Source: Microthyrium microscopicum
Lineage: Eukaryota > Ascomycota > Dothideomycetes > Microthyriales > Microthyriaceae
Length of the DNA stretch: 64,000 nt
Assembly: GCA_010405405.1 (NCBI GenBank)
Contig: MU004234.1
Coordinates: forward strand, 1,006,753 to 1,070,752
Direction of reading: 5' to 3'
Every line of letters begins with the position of its first letter. The stretch's first letter is position 1. Of the stretch, positions 34,901 to 47,100 are shown in pieces. The position numbers and the translations under genes were made by a program. The notes beneath the pieces were generated by a model. It ran no database searches. It was not told the DNA's origin and saw nothing but the letters and a program-made list of their open reading frames with translations.

Positions 34901-37900
34901 TTCCTTATTCCCCTATACCTTAATATTCTTCTTCTTTATAGCTTATAATAACTATAACGTTTATTTTTATTCTTTAACCTCTATTACTTAGGGAGGATTA
35001 GACTTAGTAGTATCTTACTTATAATCTAGTAACTAATTAGCTCTTTCTACTAGTATAACTACGTATAGTTTATATTCTTTCTACTCTAATAGATTATAGT
35101 ATCTTTAGTTTTACTTAGTATAGACTTATTACTCCCCTGCCTAAGTTTCTAAGTATTATATATTTACTATAAATATTTACTCTAAGATTTAGAGGACCTC
35201 TAGTTTATAATCTAGAGTTTATAGCGTTAAATATTATATCTATACTATATCTAGCTTCTATAGTTTATAAAGCTATTTATATTACTCTTAAAGTTAATTA
35301 GTATAATTATATTAACTTTAATTATTATAAGTTATATCTTATTAAAGAAGCTTACTAGTATCTTAATATACTAGAGTATTATTATTATCTTTATCTTTTA
35401 TTAAGTCTAATAAGTGTTAGCATACTTTTAGATTATTTAAGCATTACTAGTTAATAAGTATTAGGTCGTTTAGAGGCTATTCTTATTTCTATACTTTATA
35501 CTTATTAAGATATAGCTGTTAATGCTTATTATTACTATTAAGCTTAATAGCGTTAATTAAAGATAAAAAAAGCATAAAAAAAGTAACGTAAATTTACTAA
35601 TACTTAGTATATATATTAGTTATTAGATGCTTAGGCTAGGTATATATAATTTGCTACTACTATATAGTAAGCTATTAATACTAATATTACTATAAATACG
35701 CCTTAGCTATAGTAGCAAAGACTAGTAGTTTATATTACTATTACTTCTATAGCTCTAACCTACTCTTTTTCCTTACCTTCTTAGCCTATAGGTTCTTTTT
35801 TATATTATTAACTTTTAGCTTCTTTATAGGCTACGTCTATACTTACGTTAGTTTCCTTATCTCTTACTATTATCTTATTAGTAGAAAGTTTTTTATCTAT
35901 TCTAGCTATTAATACTATACTAAAAGTGTCTTTACCTCTACTAATAAGATCTTCTTTACCTAGGTCCTTAGATAAGGATAGTAATAATAAGGATTTTAAC
36001 CTATTTAGTAACGATTAAGAAATAAATAGTCTATCTATTAATAATAGGCGTAATAAACAAGATAATAGTATTAAGACTTAGGCTATTACTCCTTTATAGC
36101 TAATTATATATCTATAAACTAAAGCTAAAAACTATATTATAGCTAAACTTAAGGAAGAATTATAAGTTAGAGCTATACCTACTTCTTAACTACTAGCTTA
36201 GCTATATTATATACTTATACTAATTCTTTTTTAGCTATCTCTAAATTTATAGTTTAGTTCTCCTATATTAGTTTAATATATATTAAGTCTAGTTAAGCTA
36301 ATTAGTCTATATATAAGTAATAATAATTATTATTCTCCTTCTATAGCTTATTACCTACCTTCTTTCTAAGCTTTAGTTGCCTCTATTACGCTTAGTAATT
36401 AACTAGTAATAAATACTTTATCTTTAATTTCCTTAACGTCTACTAACCCTTTTCGTCTAATTACCTCTATCTTAACTTCTACTCCTCCTATTAGTAATAC
36501 CTAAGTTACTAGTAATTATAGTCTTATGCTTCTACCTCTCTATCTATCTTATATTTTAACTTCTACTTCTTCTATTAGTAATACCTATGTTGCTAGTAAT
36601 TATAGTTTTATATATCTACCTCCTTCTCTATCTTGTCTTATAGATAGTATTTCTTTTACCTTAACTACTATATTATTTAAAGAGTCTAAACAAGGCTCTT
36701 AAAGTAGGATTCCTTAGATAAGGACTCTAAATAATTTACCTTAGTATAACCCTACTTAATTTAGCTAGTAGTATTATAAAGATCTAGCTATATATAAGAA
36801 TAATACTAAGTAACGTAAATTTTAAGGTATTATAACTATTATAAAGACTAATTTTAGCTATTAAGTTTATAGTAATAATTAATATACGCATTATAAAGAA
36901 AGTAATTATAAATATTAGGTTTATACTAAATAGGATTATAAAGTTATTAAGAGCGTAACTAATAACTATACTTAGTATTACTTTAAATTCTAAAAGAATA
37001 GCTACTTATTAGTAAATTACGTTTTTAATAAAGAACGCTATATTAAGGCTTAAAGTAAGAAAACTAAGAAGTATTTAGCAAGTAAAGAGGCTTAGAAGCA
37101 AGCTAATAAGAAGAAAGCTTAGTAGTCTTACTAATAATAATCTAGTAATAAAGATTAGAATAAGAATAATAATAGTTAGTAAGTTACGCCTCCTAAAATC
37201 TCTATCTCTAATTACTATAGGCCTAAGTATTAAGGGCCTTCTTTACTACCTCTACTAGGACTAGTAATAGAAGTTTAGTTTCTCTCCTTATATTAATAGT
37301 TAAGTTTAAATTATAATTATTATAGATCCTATTATATAGTTATAATTATATTTCTATTAGATCCTATTTAAATCTAAATTATATAGTACCTAAATTATAT
37401 AATTTAATTGCTACTATAAAGAATATAGTCTATATACTTTATTATTATAAATTTTATATTACTTCCTTCTAGTTCTTAGTCTAAGATCCTCTATATTTAT
37501 ATTTCTATAGCTTCCTTTACTTTTACTAATATATTACTTATATATTCTATATATTTATTATATTTAATAGTAAGCTCCTCTAGTCCTCTAATAACGTTTT
37601 CTACTATTATAGTTTTAGTAGGCTAGTACTATTAGACCTAGAACTCTTAGGAAATAATAATATAAAGGATCTTTATAGCTAAGAGTAGAGTCATTTATAA
37701 TACCTTAGTTTATACTTTCGCTATCTTAAGTTCTAATAGTAGTATAAAAAGATCTAGAGAAAAGACAAATAATATATTATAGCTAAGAGTAGATTTATCT
37801 ATAATACCCTAGTTTATAATTTTACTATCTTAAGTTATAATAGTAATATAAAAGGTCTAGCAAAAAGGTAAATAATACTAATAAGAGAGTTTAATAATAT

Positions 37901-38629
37901 TAAGGTATAAAATTTAGTTTATTAAATATAGGTAACTAAGTATTTATAGTAAGTAGCTATATTATTATTTCTTAGGAAGGTTAAGCTAGAGGTAATTAAA
38001 TACTTAGATCTCTTATTTATAAGGCTACATTATAATTATTAATAAAGCTAAGTCCTATTATAGCTAGTATACTAGTAAATATACTATAAAGAATATTAAA
38101 TATTTTAAACGTTTTGCTATAGATACCTATATAGCCCTAAATTAGTTTACTTACTCCTTCTAAATCCTAACTACATTATATACTTTTATATCTTAATCTT
38201 ATATTTCTTATAGTAGCTTTAAGAGACTTTTCTTTATATAGGTGTCTAGTAGTATTCATTACTATTTACTTTATTTAAGAGTCTATATCTTAACGTCTAG
38301 AAATATATAATAACATTTAATAACTTTTAATAACTTTTAATAACTTTTAATAATATTTAATAACTTTTAATAATTTTTAATAATATCTAATAACGTTTAA
38401 TACCTTTTAATAGTTTTTAAAGCTTTTTATAGATTTTCGCCTTACGTTACTATATATAACCTTATAATTATCCTTATTCGTATTCTTAGTTAAAGGCTTT
38501 TATTATTTTCTCTTATACTACTTCTTAACTAACTTTAAATATAGTTATATAGGTTTCTTTCCTTAGGGGAGTAGTTATATTTAATAACTATATATATATT
38601 TTAGCTAATATATTTCGTAATAAGAAAAG
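31901..38629. repeat. Undetermined RIP-mutated sequence
   Basis: About 6.7 kb of AT-rich sequence. The first kilobase or more may be the C-terminal part of the helicase fossil. A Lys-rich segment (frame around 36985-37110) looks once coding. No LTR pair, terminal inverted repeat or conserved enzyme motif could be fixed by eye. Confidence 0.5.
38308..38412. repeat. Tandem array of TTAATAACTTT units
   Basis: About nine 11-12-bp units of the form TTTTAATAACTT, with variants TTAATAATAT and TTAATAACGT, run head to tail from about 38308 to 38412. Confidence 0.75.
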
Positions 38630-38639
38630 NNNNNNNNNN
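38630..38639. other. Assembly gap (10 N)
   Basis: Ten N bases. The true length of missing sequence is unknown, so anything read across this point, including tandem array length, is unreliable. Confidence 0.99.
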
Positions 38640-41600
38640 TATATAGTTTATTATAAGGTATATTTTTAATAGTAGCGCTAGTAAGTTATAATTAAGAGAG
38701 AGGGCAACTTAAGTAGAATAATATTAAGGAATATCGTATTTATATATTAGTAGTAGAATTAAGCTACTATGTAGGTTTAAGTCTTATTTAATTATTAGTA
38801 AATCATGTCCAAAATTATACTAATAATAGCTATATAGATTAAATAGTCTCTATTATTTAACTTTACTAGGTTTAATCTTTTAACTTAAAATAATAAGCAT
38901 TACTCTTATTTATAGTATTCTATCTAAGAGTTATCTTACTATATATAGTAGCTTTATCTAATTTATTTACTTCGTAATTACTTACTAACCTAATATAAGC
39001 TATATTATCCGTTAATAATAGTTATTATTAAAAGTATAAGAGTCCTATATTTACTTTTTTATAGAAGATTAAAATAGCTTTAGTTTCTAAAAGAGGAGAA
39101 TACTCTTAATAATATTATTACTAGAGTGCTTAGTATTATTTATAGATAACCATAAGCTATTAGTAATGCCTTAATACCTTAGAGGAGCATAAAATAGTAC
39201 TTCTTTTCTTTAGCTTTCCTCTCTTCTTTACTTTATAATAATACTTATTTAGAATACTTATTAATATCTTAAACTCTTCTCTTACTTAATAATACCTTCT
39301 TCTAGTCTCTATAGTAACTTAATATATATTTAATAATAAAGGCTATATAGTTCACCCTATACTATTCCTTTATGCTTAGTATAGTTACGTCTTATAATTC
39401 TATCTACTAGCTTTTCTTTACTATTGTCTATCTAGCTCTCATCCCTACTATAGTTTACATATTAAAAGAAATTAACTATTAATAGCTACTTAGTCCTTAC
39501 TATTATATAGATTATAGGTTTATATTATCTTATAAAATACTTAGCGCTATTAGCGTTAGCCTTAGCCTACTATAGAATAACGATTTGCCCTAGTATCTAT
39601 AGCATATTATACTATATTTAGGTAGTTATATTAAATAGCGTAGTTAAGAGAAGTAAGTTATTATTAACTTCTATAATCTTCTTACTTATTAGATTTTTAA
39701 ATATATTTTAGTCTTAATTAATATTAGTTATCTAGCCTTTATACTTATTAATTTTACTAACTATCTAGTAGGATGCTAATCTATGAAAGATATAGGGTTA
39801 TAAGCTATATCTAAATAGTCTTAACGACAGTTCTACTAATTACTTCTCTAAAGTTGCTATCTAATATAGTTAAATACCTCCTAAACTACTAGTTAAGTAA
39901 GAATAGTTAATATCTATTATAAAAGGCGATCCTATTACTAGTATTCTTATTAATAGTTATAGATAACTTTATATAGGTTCTAATTAATATAAGTAGTATT
40001 AGCATTACTATTTTGTTAACAAATAAGTATTTAGATATTAGTAAGTTATAGAAGGTTATATTAGTCTATCTAGATAGTATTATAACAAATATAGATATTA
40101 CGTCTTATTTAGTACGTCGTATAGTCTTATAAGCTTCTATTCCTTACTACTGCATAATCTTAAATAGCGCTAGCCTTAATTAAGTTAAATAGAGATTTCT
40201 CTAGCTCTTTAATTAGGAGGACTAACTTAGAACTAAAGTATTATAATATATATATACCTAATAGATTAGCGAAGAAGGATCTAATGCTTAGTTATTTAGC
40301 TTAGGAATAGCTCTTATTAGCGTAAGTTAGTTATAAGGTAGGTCTTTAGTTAATAGAAGGTTGCTAGTATAGTTACTATAATATAAAACTACTTAGAGCA
40401 GACTCTATTTCTTTATATATAAGTACTATTAGTCTATTAGTTTAATATAAAGAAGTAGTAGCTATATTACTTTATTTATTCTAAAGTACGTAAAGCTTTT
40501 TAGCTTATAGGTAATAGCTATTATTAATATCTATTTCTATATATACTATAATATAATATATAGTTATAAAAGTAAAGTATATTAAATACCTAAGGCTAGG
40601 GTTAAATTAATCCTTTATAAATTTAATTAACTATTATATATTTTTGTTATATTAAAGATGCTAGTATCCTAAATTAAATTAACTTAAACTTAGAATAAAA
40701 AGAGAACTAATAAAGCATATAAAATAAACCTTCTACCTTACTTTTATACCTAACTTTATTCCTTTATTATAAATACTAATATTATTATCTCTAGCCTTAG
40801 AGTAGAGTAACTAACTCTATATATATTAAACTATTAAGATAGTATCTAAATTAAAAAGTAAGGTCTATTATCGTAAATAGATAGTATATAACCTATCTAA
40901 TCTTTATTTATTTAGAAGTAGTTCTTTTACGAAATATAGTTAAGCGTTATAATAAAGGTAAAATCTATATGTTTAATAGTAGTCGTAGACTTTATTAATA
41001 CTATTAGGCGTCTATATATAATATATAGGCTAATAATAGTTAGCGTAGGTATATATCTTCTTTTAACTATTAGGAACTAGGCAATCTAATATATAATAAT
41101 TAGGGAATAGTTAATTTTTATTTATATTATTAGCGTAAATCTATCTATACTTTTCGTCTTTCTATAAGTTAGTATAATAAACCTATATTAAATAAAGTAA
41201 TTTAACTTACTAAGTTCTTATTATTAGCTTTTATAGTATAGTTAACACTAAAGAGTATAATAAATATTACGTTAAATATAGCATTTATTTAACTATATTT
41301 ACTATAGTCCTTAGTGTCCTTAAATAGCTTAGTTACGTTAACTTCTAGGCTACTAAGCTTAAATACTTAAAGATTATTAGAGTTAATATTATCGCTATTA
41401 AGTTTATAGAGCTTAAATATTAGTAGCACTTTAAGGTTATTATAGCTACGCTCTTTATTTACGTAATAAGTATACTTAAGGAGTATAAGGCAGAAGTTTT
41501 ATTAAAGAGTTAGTCTACTATTATTAACGTGCTAGATAACATAGTTTATAACCTTAGTAAATTCTTATACTTCTAGGATTACATTATAGTTCTAATCCTT

Positions 41601-43926
41601 ATTCTAGTAAGAATTAACTATAGTATATACTCTAAAGACTATAGTATATTTATTAAAGTAGCCTATAACCTATTATAAGTAGTTAGTTATATTAAATATT
41701 TACTTTTTTACTTATTATATATATATAGAGAGTTTAGTACTATTTATCTACTATAGTTACTAATATAATTTAATAATAGGACGAAGAGTTAAAGATAAAA
41801 TATTATAAGTATAAAAGTATAATAGTATAAAAGTTATAAGGCTAGGAAGTTAAAAGTAGTTAGATAGAGAAGAAAGTAAGATAATAGAATAGGAATATTT
41901 ATAGAAAATGCTAAATATCTAATTCCTAATCTAGACGTAGAAGTATCTAAATAGTAGCTTAAAGTTACTAATTATATATATTACTAACTTATATATAGTT
42001 AATCCTTATACGAATTAGTATTATTAATTAGGAAAATATAAGAATATTCCTTAATAAGAAAGAGGAGAATATAAGTATTATTAAATATAATACTAAGTAG
42101 AACTTATAATAAGTATGCTATTAATTGTGCTTACTATTAATAATATCTATCTAATAGACTAGCCTTTTTAAGTAACTAGCCATTTATATAGACGTCTATA
42201 TAGAGGCTACTAAAGACTTCTTCCTTAGTAGTAAAGTACTTAGATAGAGTATTAATACTAATAAAGCTATAAGAACTCTCCTTCTTAAACTAAAAGTAGT
42301 AATATTAGTATTATAAAGTAAATACTAGGTATCTAGAGACTACTTATCTAAATATACTAGACTTGCTTATAGAATTATATAATATCTACTTAATTAGTAA
42401 AATATTCTAGCTATAATAAGTATATTACTAATTAAAATCCTCCTTATAGGCTCTAGTTAGGTATAATTTACTAAAGCCTACCTTAAAGTAGCCTCTTAAT
42501 ATACGCTTCTACTTATAAAGTTAACTTTTTAGTAAATACTACTTTCTTATATTTCTATAGAAATTCTATAGTATACCTATTAACTTTTATTATAGATTCT
42601 TATAGTAATATTTATATTATAATACTAAGTAAGTATTTAGTATTCTTTATAATTATATAAATAACTAAAGTAAAGTTAATAAGCTCTTTAATTACTTAAA
42701 TTAATTAGACTATTATTATTAACCTAACTAAGCTAGACTTCCCTAATTAATCTTCTCTCTTCCTAGCTAGTATAGAGGCTATTCTAGTCGTTAATAGGAA
42801 TAAGTAACTAATAATGCCTAAATTAATTAACTTAATAAAGATAAACTTACTAGATTACTCTTCTTTTCTCCTAATTAGTATTAATACTAGTCTAGTTATT
42901 AATTAAGAAGATTTAATAATAATATCTAGATTAATAGACTTAATAAAGATTAAATTAGCTAAAGCTCTACTAGTCCTCCTAGTTAATACTAATTATAGTC
43001 TAGTTATTAATTAGTTTAGTTTAATAACACTTCCTAAGGTAATAAGCAAGTTATATTTACTAATAGACTCCTAGCTAGATTTAACTATAAATTACTACTT
43101 TAATAAATAGTAGGCGCATCTAATTAATCTTATAAATATCCTAACTATAGCAATAAGATTTATAGCTAATTCTTATAATTTATTAGCCTCTAGATATAGT
43201 CTTATTACTAAAAGTATATAATAGCTATATATATATTAATTGCGCTATAAGAGTAGGTATAGGTATAGTTACTAATATAATAAGGCTTAATACTCTCTAC
43301 TTCTATCTTAAGATTTATATACCTCTTAGGGGTATAACTAAGATATATAGTAACTATCTCTACCTATAGTATAATAGTAGTTTACTCTATAGGCTCTATA
43401 AATATTATTATCTCTATAACGCGCTAAGAAACATTAGTACTCTAAATTGTATAAGTATAGGTTTAGAGACTAGTACCTTTAAAATAATCTTACTACTATA
43501 ATATCTATATGCTATGTATATTCCTCCTCTAAGTTATATTTATTAGATTTTAATACTATTGTAGTAAAGATTAAATGTAAGAATTAAGAGAGTATTAATT
43601 TATTTTACATAGTTTATAATTTAAGAAGTTTTAGTATTATATAGCATTCTAGCTATACGTTAATTAAGTATTAAAAGAATTATAGGATTAGGTTCTAGGT
43701 ATGCCTAGCGATGCGTAGGATCTAAATATTAGGTTTAATATAAAAAAGAAGGAAGGATATATAAACTAGAGATATTAGTAGAATTTTAGTAATCTTTAAT
43801 TATTCTCTAAGTCTCTCTCTTTAGTAGCTTAGGAAGGAAAGTATTAAGAATTTTATTAATTAATATATTATATACTATAATAGTTATAAAATTGCTACCT
43901 ACTACTACCTACAAACTATCTATAGC
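38640..43926. repeat. RIP-mutated sequence with decayed coding traces
   Basis: AT-rich flank into which the Gypsy element inserted. The plus strand between about 41300 and 42540 carries a long frame interrupted only by TAG/TAA. It has a Lys/Gln/Glu-containing composition (for example RINYSIYSKDYSIFIKVAYN near 41620) that looks once coding. I could not assign it to a family. Confidence 0.45.
42720..43035 (+). repeat. Three-copy ~105-bp tandem repeat, once coding
   Basis: Three imperfect copies, ending near 42792, 42900 and 43005. All carry CTAGTC(T/G)-AGTTATTAAT-like ends and the AATTAAT...TAATAAAGAT segment. In one frame each copy gives about 35 residues of the type NLIKINLL...SLVIN, with few stops, suggesting an internal protein repeat of the decayed gene. 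Confidence 0.55.
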
Positions 43927-43931
43927 CTAGC
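43927..43931. repeat. Left target-site duplication CTAGC
   Basis: CTAGC directly before the left LTR; an identical CTAGC follows the right LTR at 51587-51591. Five-base duplications are standard for Ty3/Gypsy integration. Confidence 0.9.
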
Positions 43932-44158
43932 TATAATAATTCCTCTTTACAGGCTTCATAGTAGTATTATAAGAGAGATCTTATTACAAGATTACGTACT
44001 AGACCTAAGGAGGTTAGCGCGCCTAAGGATCTGCTAAGTAAACTTATATCCCTTATAGATCTATAGCTCTTCTAGATCTTCTTCTCTCTCTCTCCTATTT
44101 ATAGATTCTAGAATATAATCTAATTATCTACTTACTCTAAGTTCTATAGCTCGTTATA
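43932..44158 (+). repeat. Left LTR (227 bp)
   Basis: Begins TATAATAATTCC (from TGTAATAATTCC after RIP) and ends GCTCGTTATA. It matches the right LTR along its full length without indels. Contains a pyrimidine tract CTTCTTCTCTCTCTCTCC near 44075-44095. Confidence 0.92.
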
Positions 44159-47100
44159 TAATCTATGAACTATTTAACTACTTGCGCGCTTATACTACGT
44201 ACTCTAGAATTTACTTCCAAAGAAGCGCCTATATAGATTAATATCCTATACGCATAGTCTTAGACCCTATTAAAGATCCTTTATAGATTTACTAAATCTA
44301 TTAGCCCTACTAACCCCTTATCTAATTAAAACGTTAGGATTCCCTAATACTCTTTAACCTATTAATAGTCTAAGTATTAATTACCTCTTATCCTTAATTC
44401 TATAGAATACTAAAGTTTGTCTTCTATACTACTACTAAAATATCTATAATTATACTTAATATACTTACTATTAAAACGCGCTAAATAAATAAGCGTTTCC
44501 TCCTAGTACCCTTCTTTATTATTTATAACTATAGCTAATAAGGCTCTTAATTAATAAACCTAAGTTAATAGCTACATAGCTTACTTACTATCCCTAATTA
44601 CTTATACTTAGCCTAATAATTAGTACCTATCCTTATCTCTTATATACTTATATTACCTATCTCTATTATATTGCCTCTCTACTATATATGCTAAGTATTA
44701 AAGTAGACCTAATACTTAAGATATAGTATAACTAGATACTACCTAGAAAGTAGTAGATTTAGTAGAGAGCGTCTTAAGACTATTAAAACTACTAAAACTA
44801 AACTTAAGAGCGTTATTAAAAGATAAAAACAAGTTAGAAGATAATTATCTATTAGAATAAGGCTATAAAGGTAAAGAGACTAAAGTAATAAAAGACGCCC
44901 CTTAAAATACTAGTTAAATAACTTTACTAAACTAAATAAATATAAGAGATAACTAGTTACTAGCTCCTTTCTAACCTAATAATAATACTAGACTTTCTCC
45001 TAGAATATATAAATAGCTAATAGAACTACGCTAGCAAGCTAAAGGCTCTAGAGTACTATCTATATTAATATCTTACTACCCTATAGTAGTAAACCTTAAT
45101 TAACTAGTTACTCTAACTATTAATAAGAACCCTCTAATCTTCTAAGCTACTTAAGTACAAAAGATGCCTAATAAAGAAGGTAATAAGCTAAAAGATATAG
45201 GAGTATACCTCTATTATAAAGAAAAGCAATTAGACCTTTGCTACTACTCTTACTACCTAATTAAATTAAGTACGAACCTAAAACGTCTATTAAAAGAAGA
45301 GATTACGTTAGACAACTTAGTTATATAGCTCTACGTCTTATTATTAACCTCTTAAACTATAGCCTACCTCTTTAAAATTAAGTAAAATATAAATACTTAT
45401 AATATAGACTTAATCTACACTCTCTAGGAAGAAGCTCTAAAAGCTTAAAGAGAGATATAAAACTTAGCTAAAACTAATAATAAACGCGTAAAGTAGATTA
45501 CTTACCTTAAAGCATAAATCTAAGATAATACTATTACTCTTAAGGAAGTAGCAACTACCTACTAGAAGGTATAAAAACTATAATATAATAATAATCTACT
45601 TAAGGAAGTACTTACTACCTACGTTAATAAGATTAGTAAATACTATAAAGCTCTATAAGAGAAGGTAGATAAAGCTATTATCCTTTAAGCCTAGGTTAAC
45701 GCTCTCTAAAAGAAACTCTTAGCTACTAAGGTAACTAATCCTTATCTTAATTATAATAAGTTAGTAAATAATAATCTATTTTGCTAAACCTCCTTAGCTT
45801 AAGATATAGACTAACCTAACTTAAATATACCTCTAAGGGCACTAGACTTATATTAAACTACTCTCTTCTCTAACCTTAACTTAATTAGTAACGCCTCTCT
45901 TCTTAAAGTATAGAGCAACAAGCCTTTACTCTTCTTAGAAAAGAATAAACAAAAGTACTACGCTTAGAAAGGTAAAGTATTAAATTACCTTAATAATAAT
46001 GCATAAGTCTATCTTATAAAAGCCTCTAAAATCTAAGTTATCTAAGGAGTAATAAAGGATTAGGTATTTAGTACTATTAATAAGTAGAGTAACTATAAGT
46101 TAACTAATCTATATTTATTTATAGCAAAGATATAGTCTAATCTAGACTATAAGTATAGTATTAAAAATAGCTATATTACTACCAAAACCTAGCTCAAAAG
46201 TTAAGAGGCTATAATAAAGCCTACTAAGAAGCTTAAATAATTTCTAGCTTACTTCTTAAAGAACTCACGAGAAGCTAAGCTTAGTAATCAAGATAAGATT
46301 ATTAAAATATATCCCCTTCTACTCCTAAAGTTTATAAAGAAAGTACTCTTTATAGAATTAAAAATATTTACTAACTTCCTTAAGAGCTTATATACTATTA
46401 CTTATTATATTAAATACGTCCCCTTTACTAATCTACAAAGCTATAATAATAATAATTATCTAGCAACTAAGGATAGTAAATAAAAACTAAAGTTTAACTA
46501 CCCTTTAGATATTTATAATGCCTTAAAGGCTAATAACTATTATATAAAATATAAAGAGAAGGGCTATAGCTATTAGCATAACTTAGTACTATATAAAGAT
46601 AGAGACGCCTTTTTAGACGCTAAAATCTAACTAAAGGTTACTACTATTATTATAGAGTTTACTACTATCTATAATTAAATCGCTACTTAATCTCCTTAGT
46701 TCCTAACTGTAGAGAATAATTATAATAAGTACAATTATAGCAATAATATAGAAAACTAAAAGCTTCTCTATAAAGACACGCGAAGGAGCTAAATAAGTAA
46801 GAAGTATATAATTAGTAACGAAAAAAGGAGGAACCTAATCCTAAGCTAGTTCTCTCTAAAGAATAAATTTAATATAAGGTTAATAAAACCATTTAGTGCC
46901 TAGAAAGTAATCTCTAATAAGCATTATCTCTAGAGCCTATTATATTTAATAATACTAAACTAGCTATTATTAAGATATCCTTTACCTCTATAGTATACAA
47001 TTTCCGTCTCTAAGAAGTAGCTACTATACCTATAGTAAGCAACTAATAAACTACCTCTAGTACTACATTCTCTTTAAAATAAGGCTACTACTTAAAAATT

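Noticed and set aside
46550-46620. Possible CCHC zinc knuckle of the Gypsy gag
   Set aside because: Cys positions cannot be inferred by simple RIP reversal, and the frame differs from pol; not counted as a domain.
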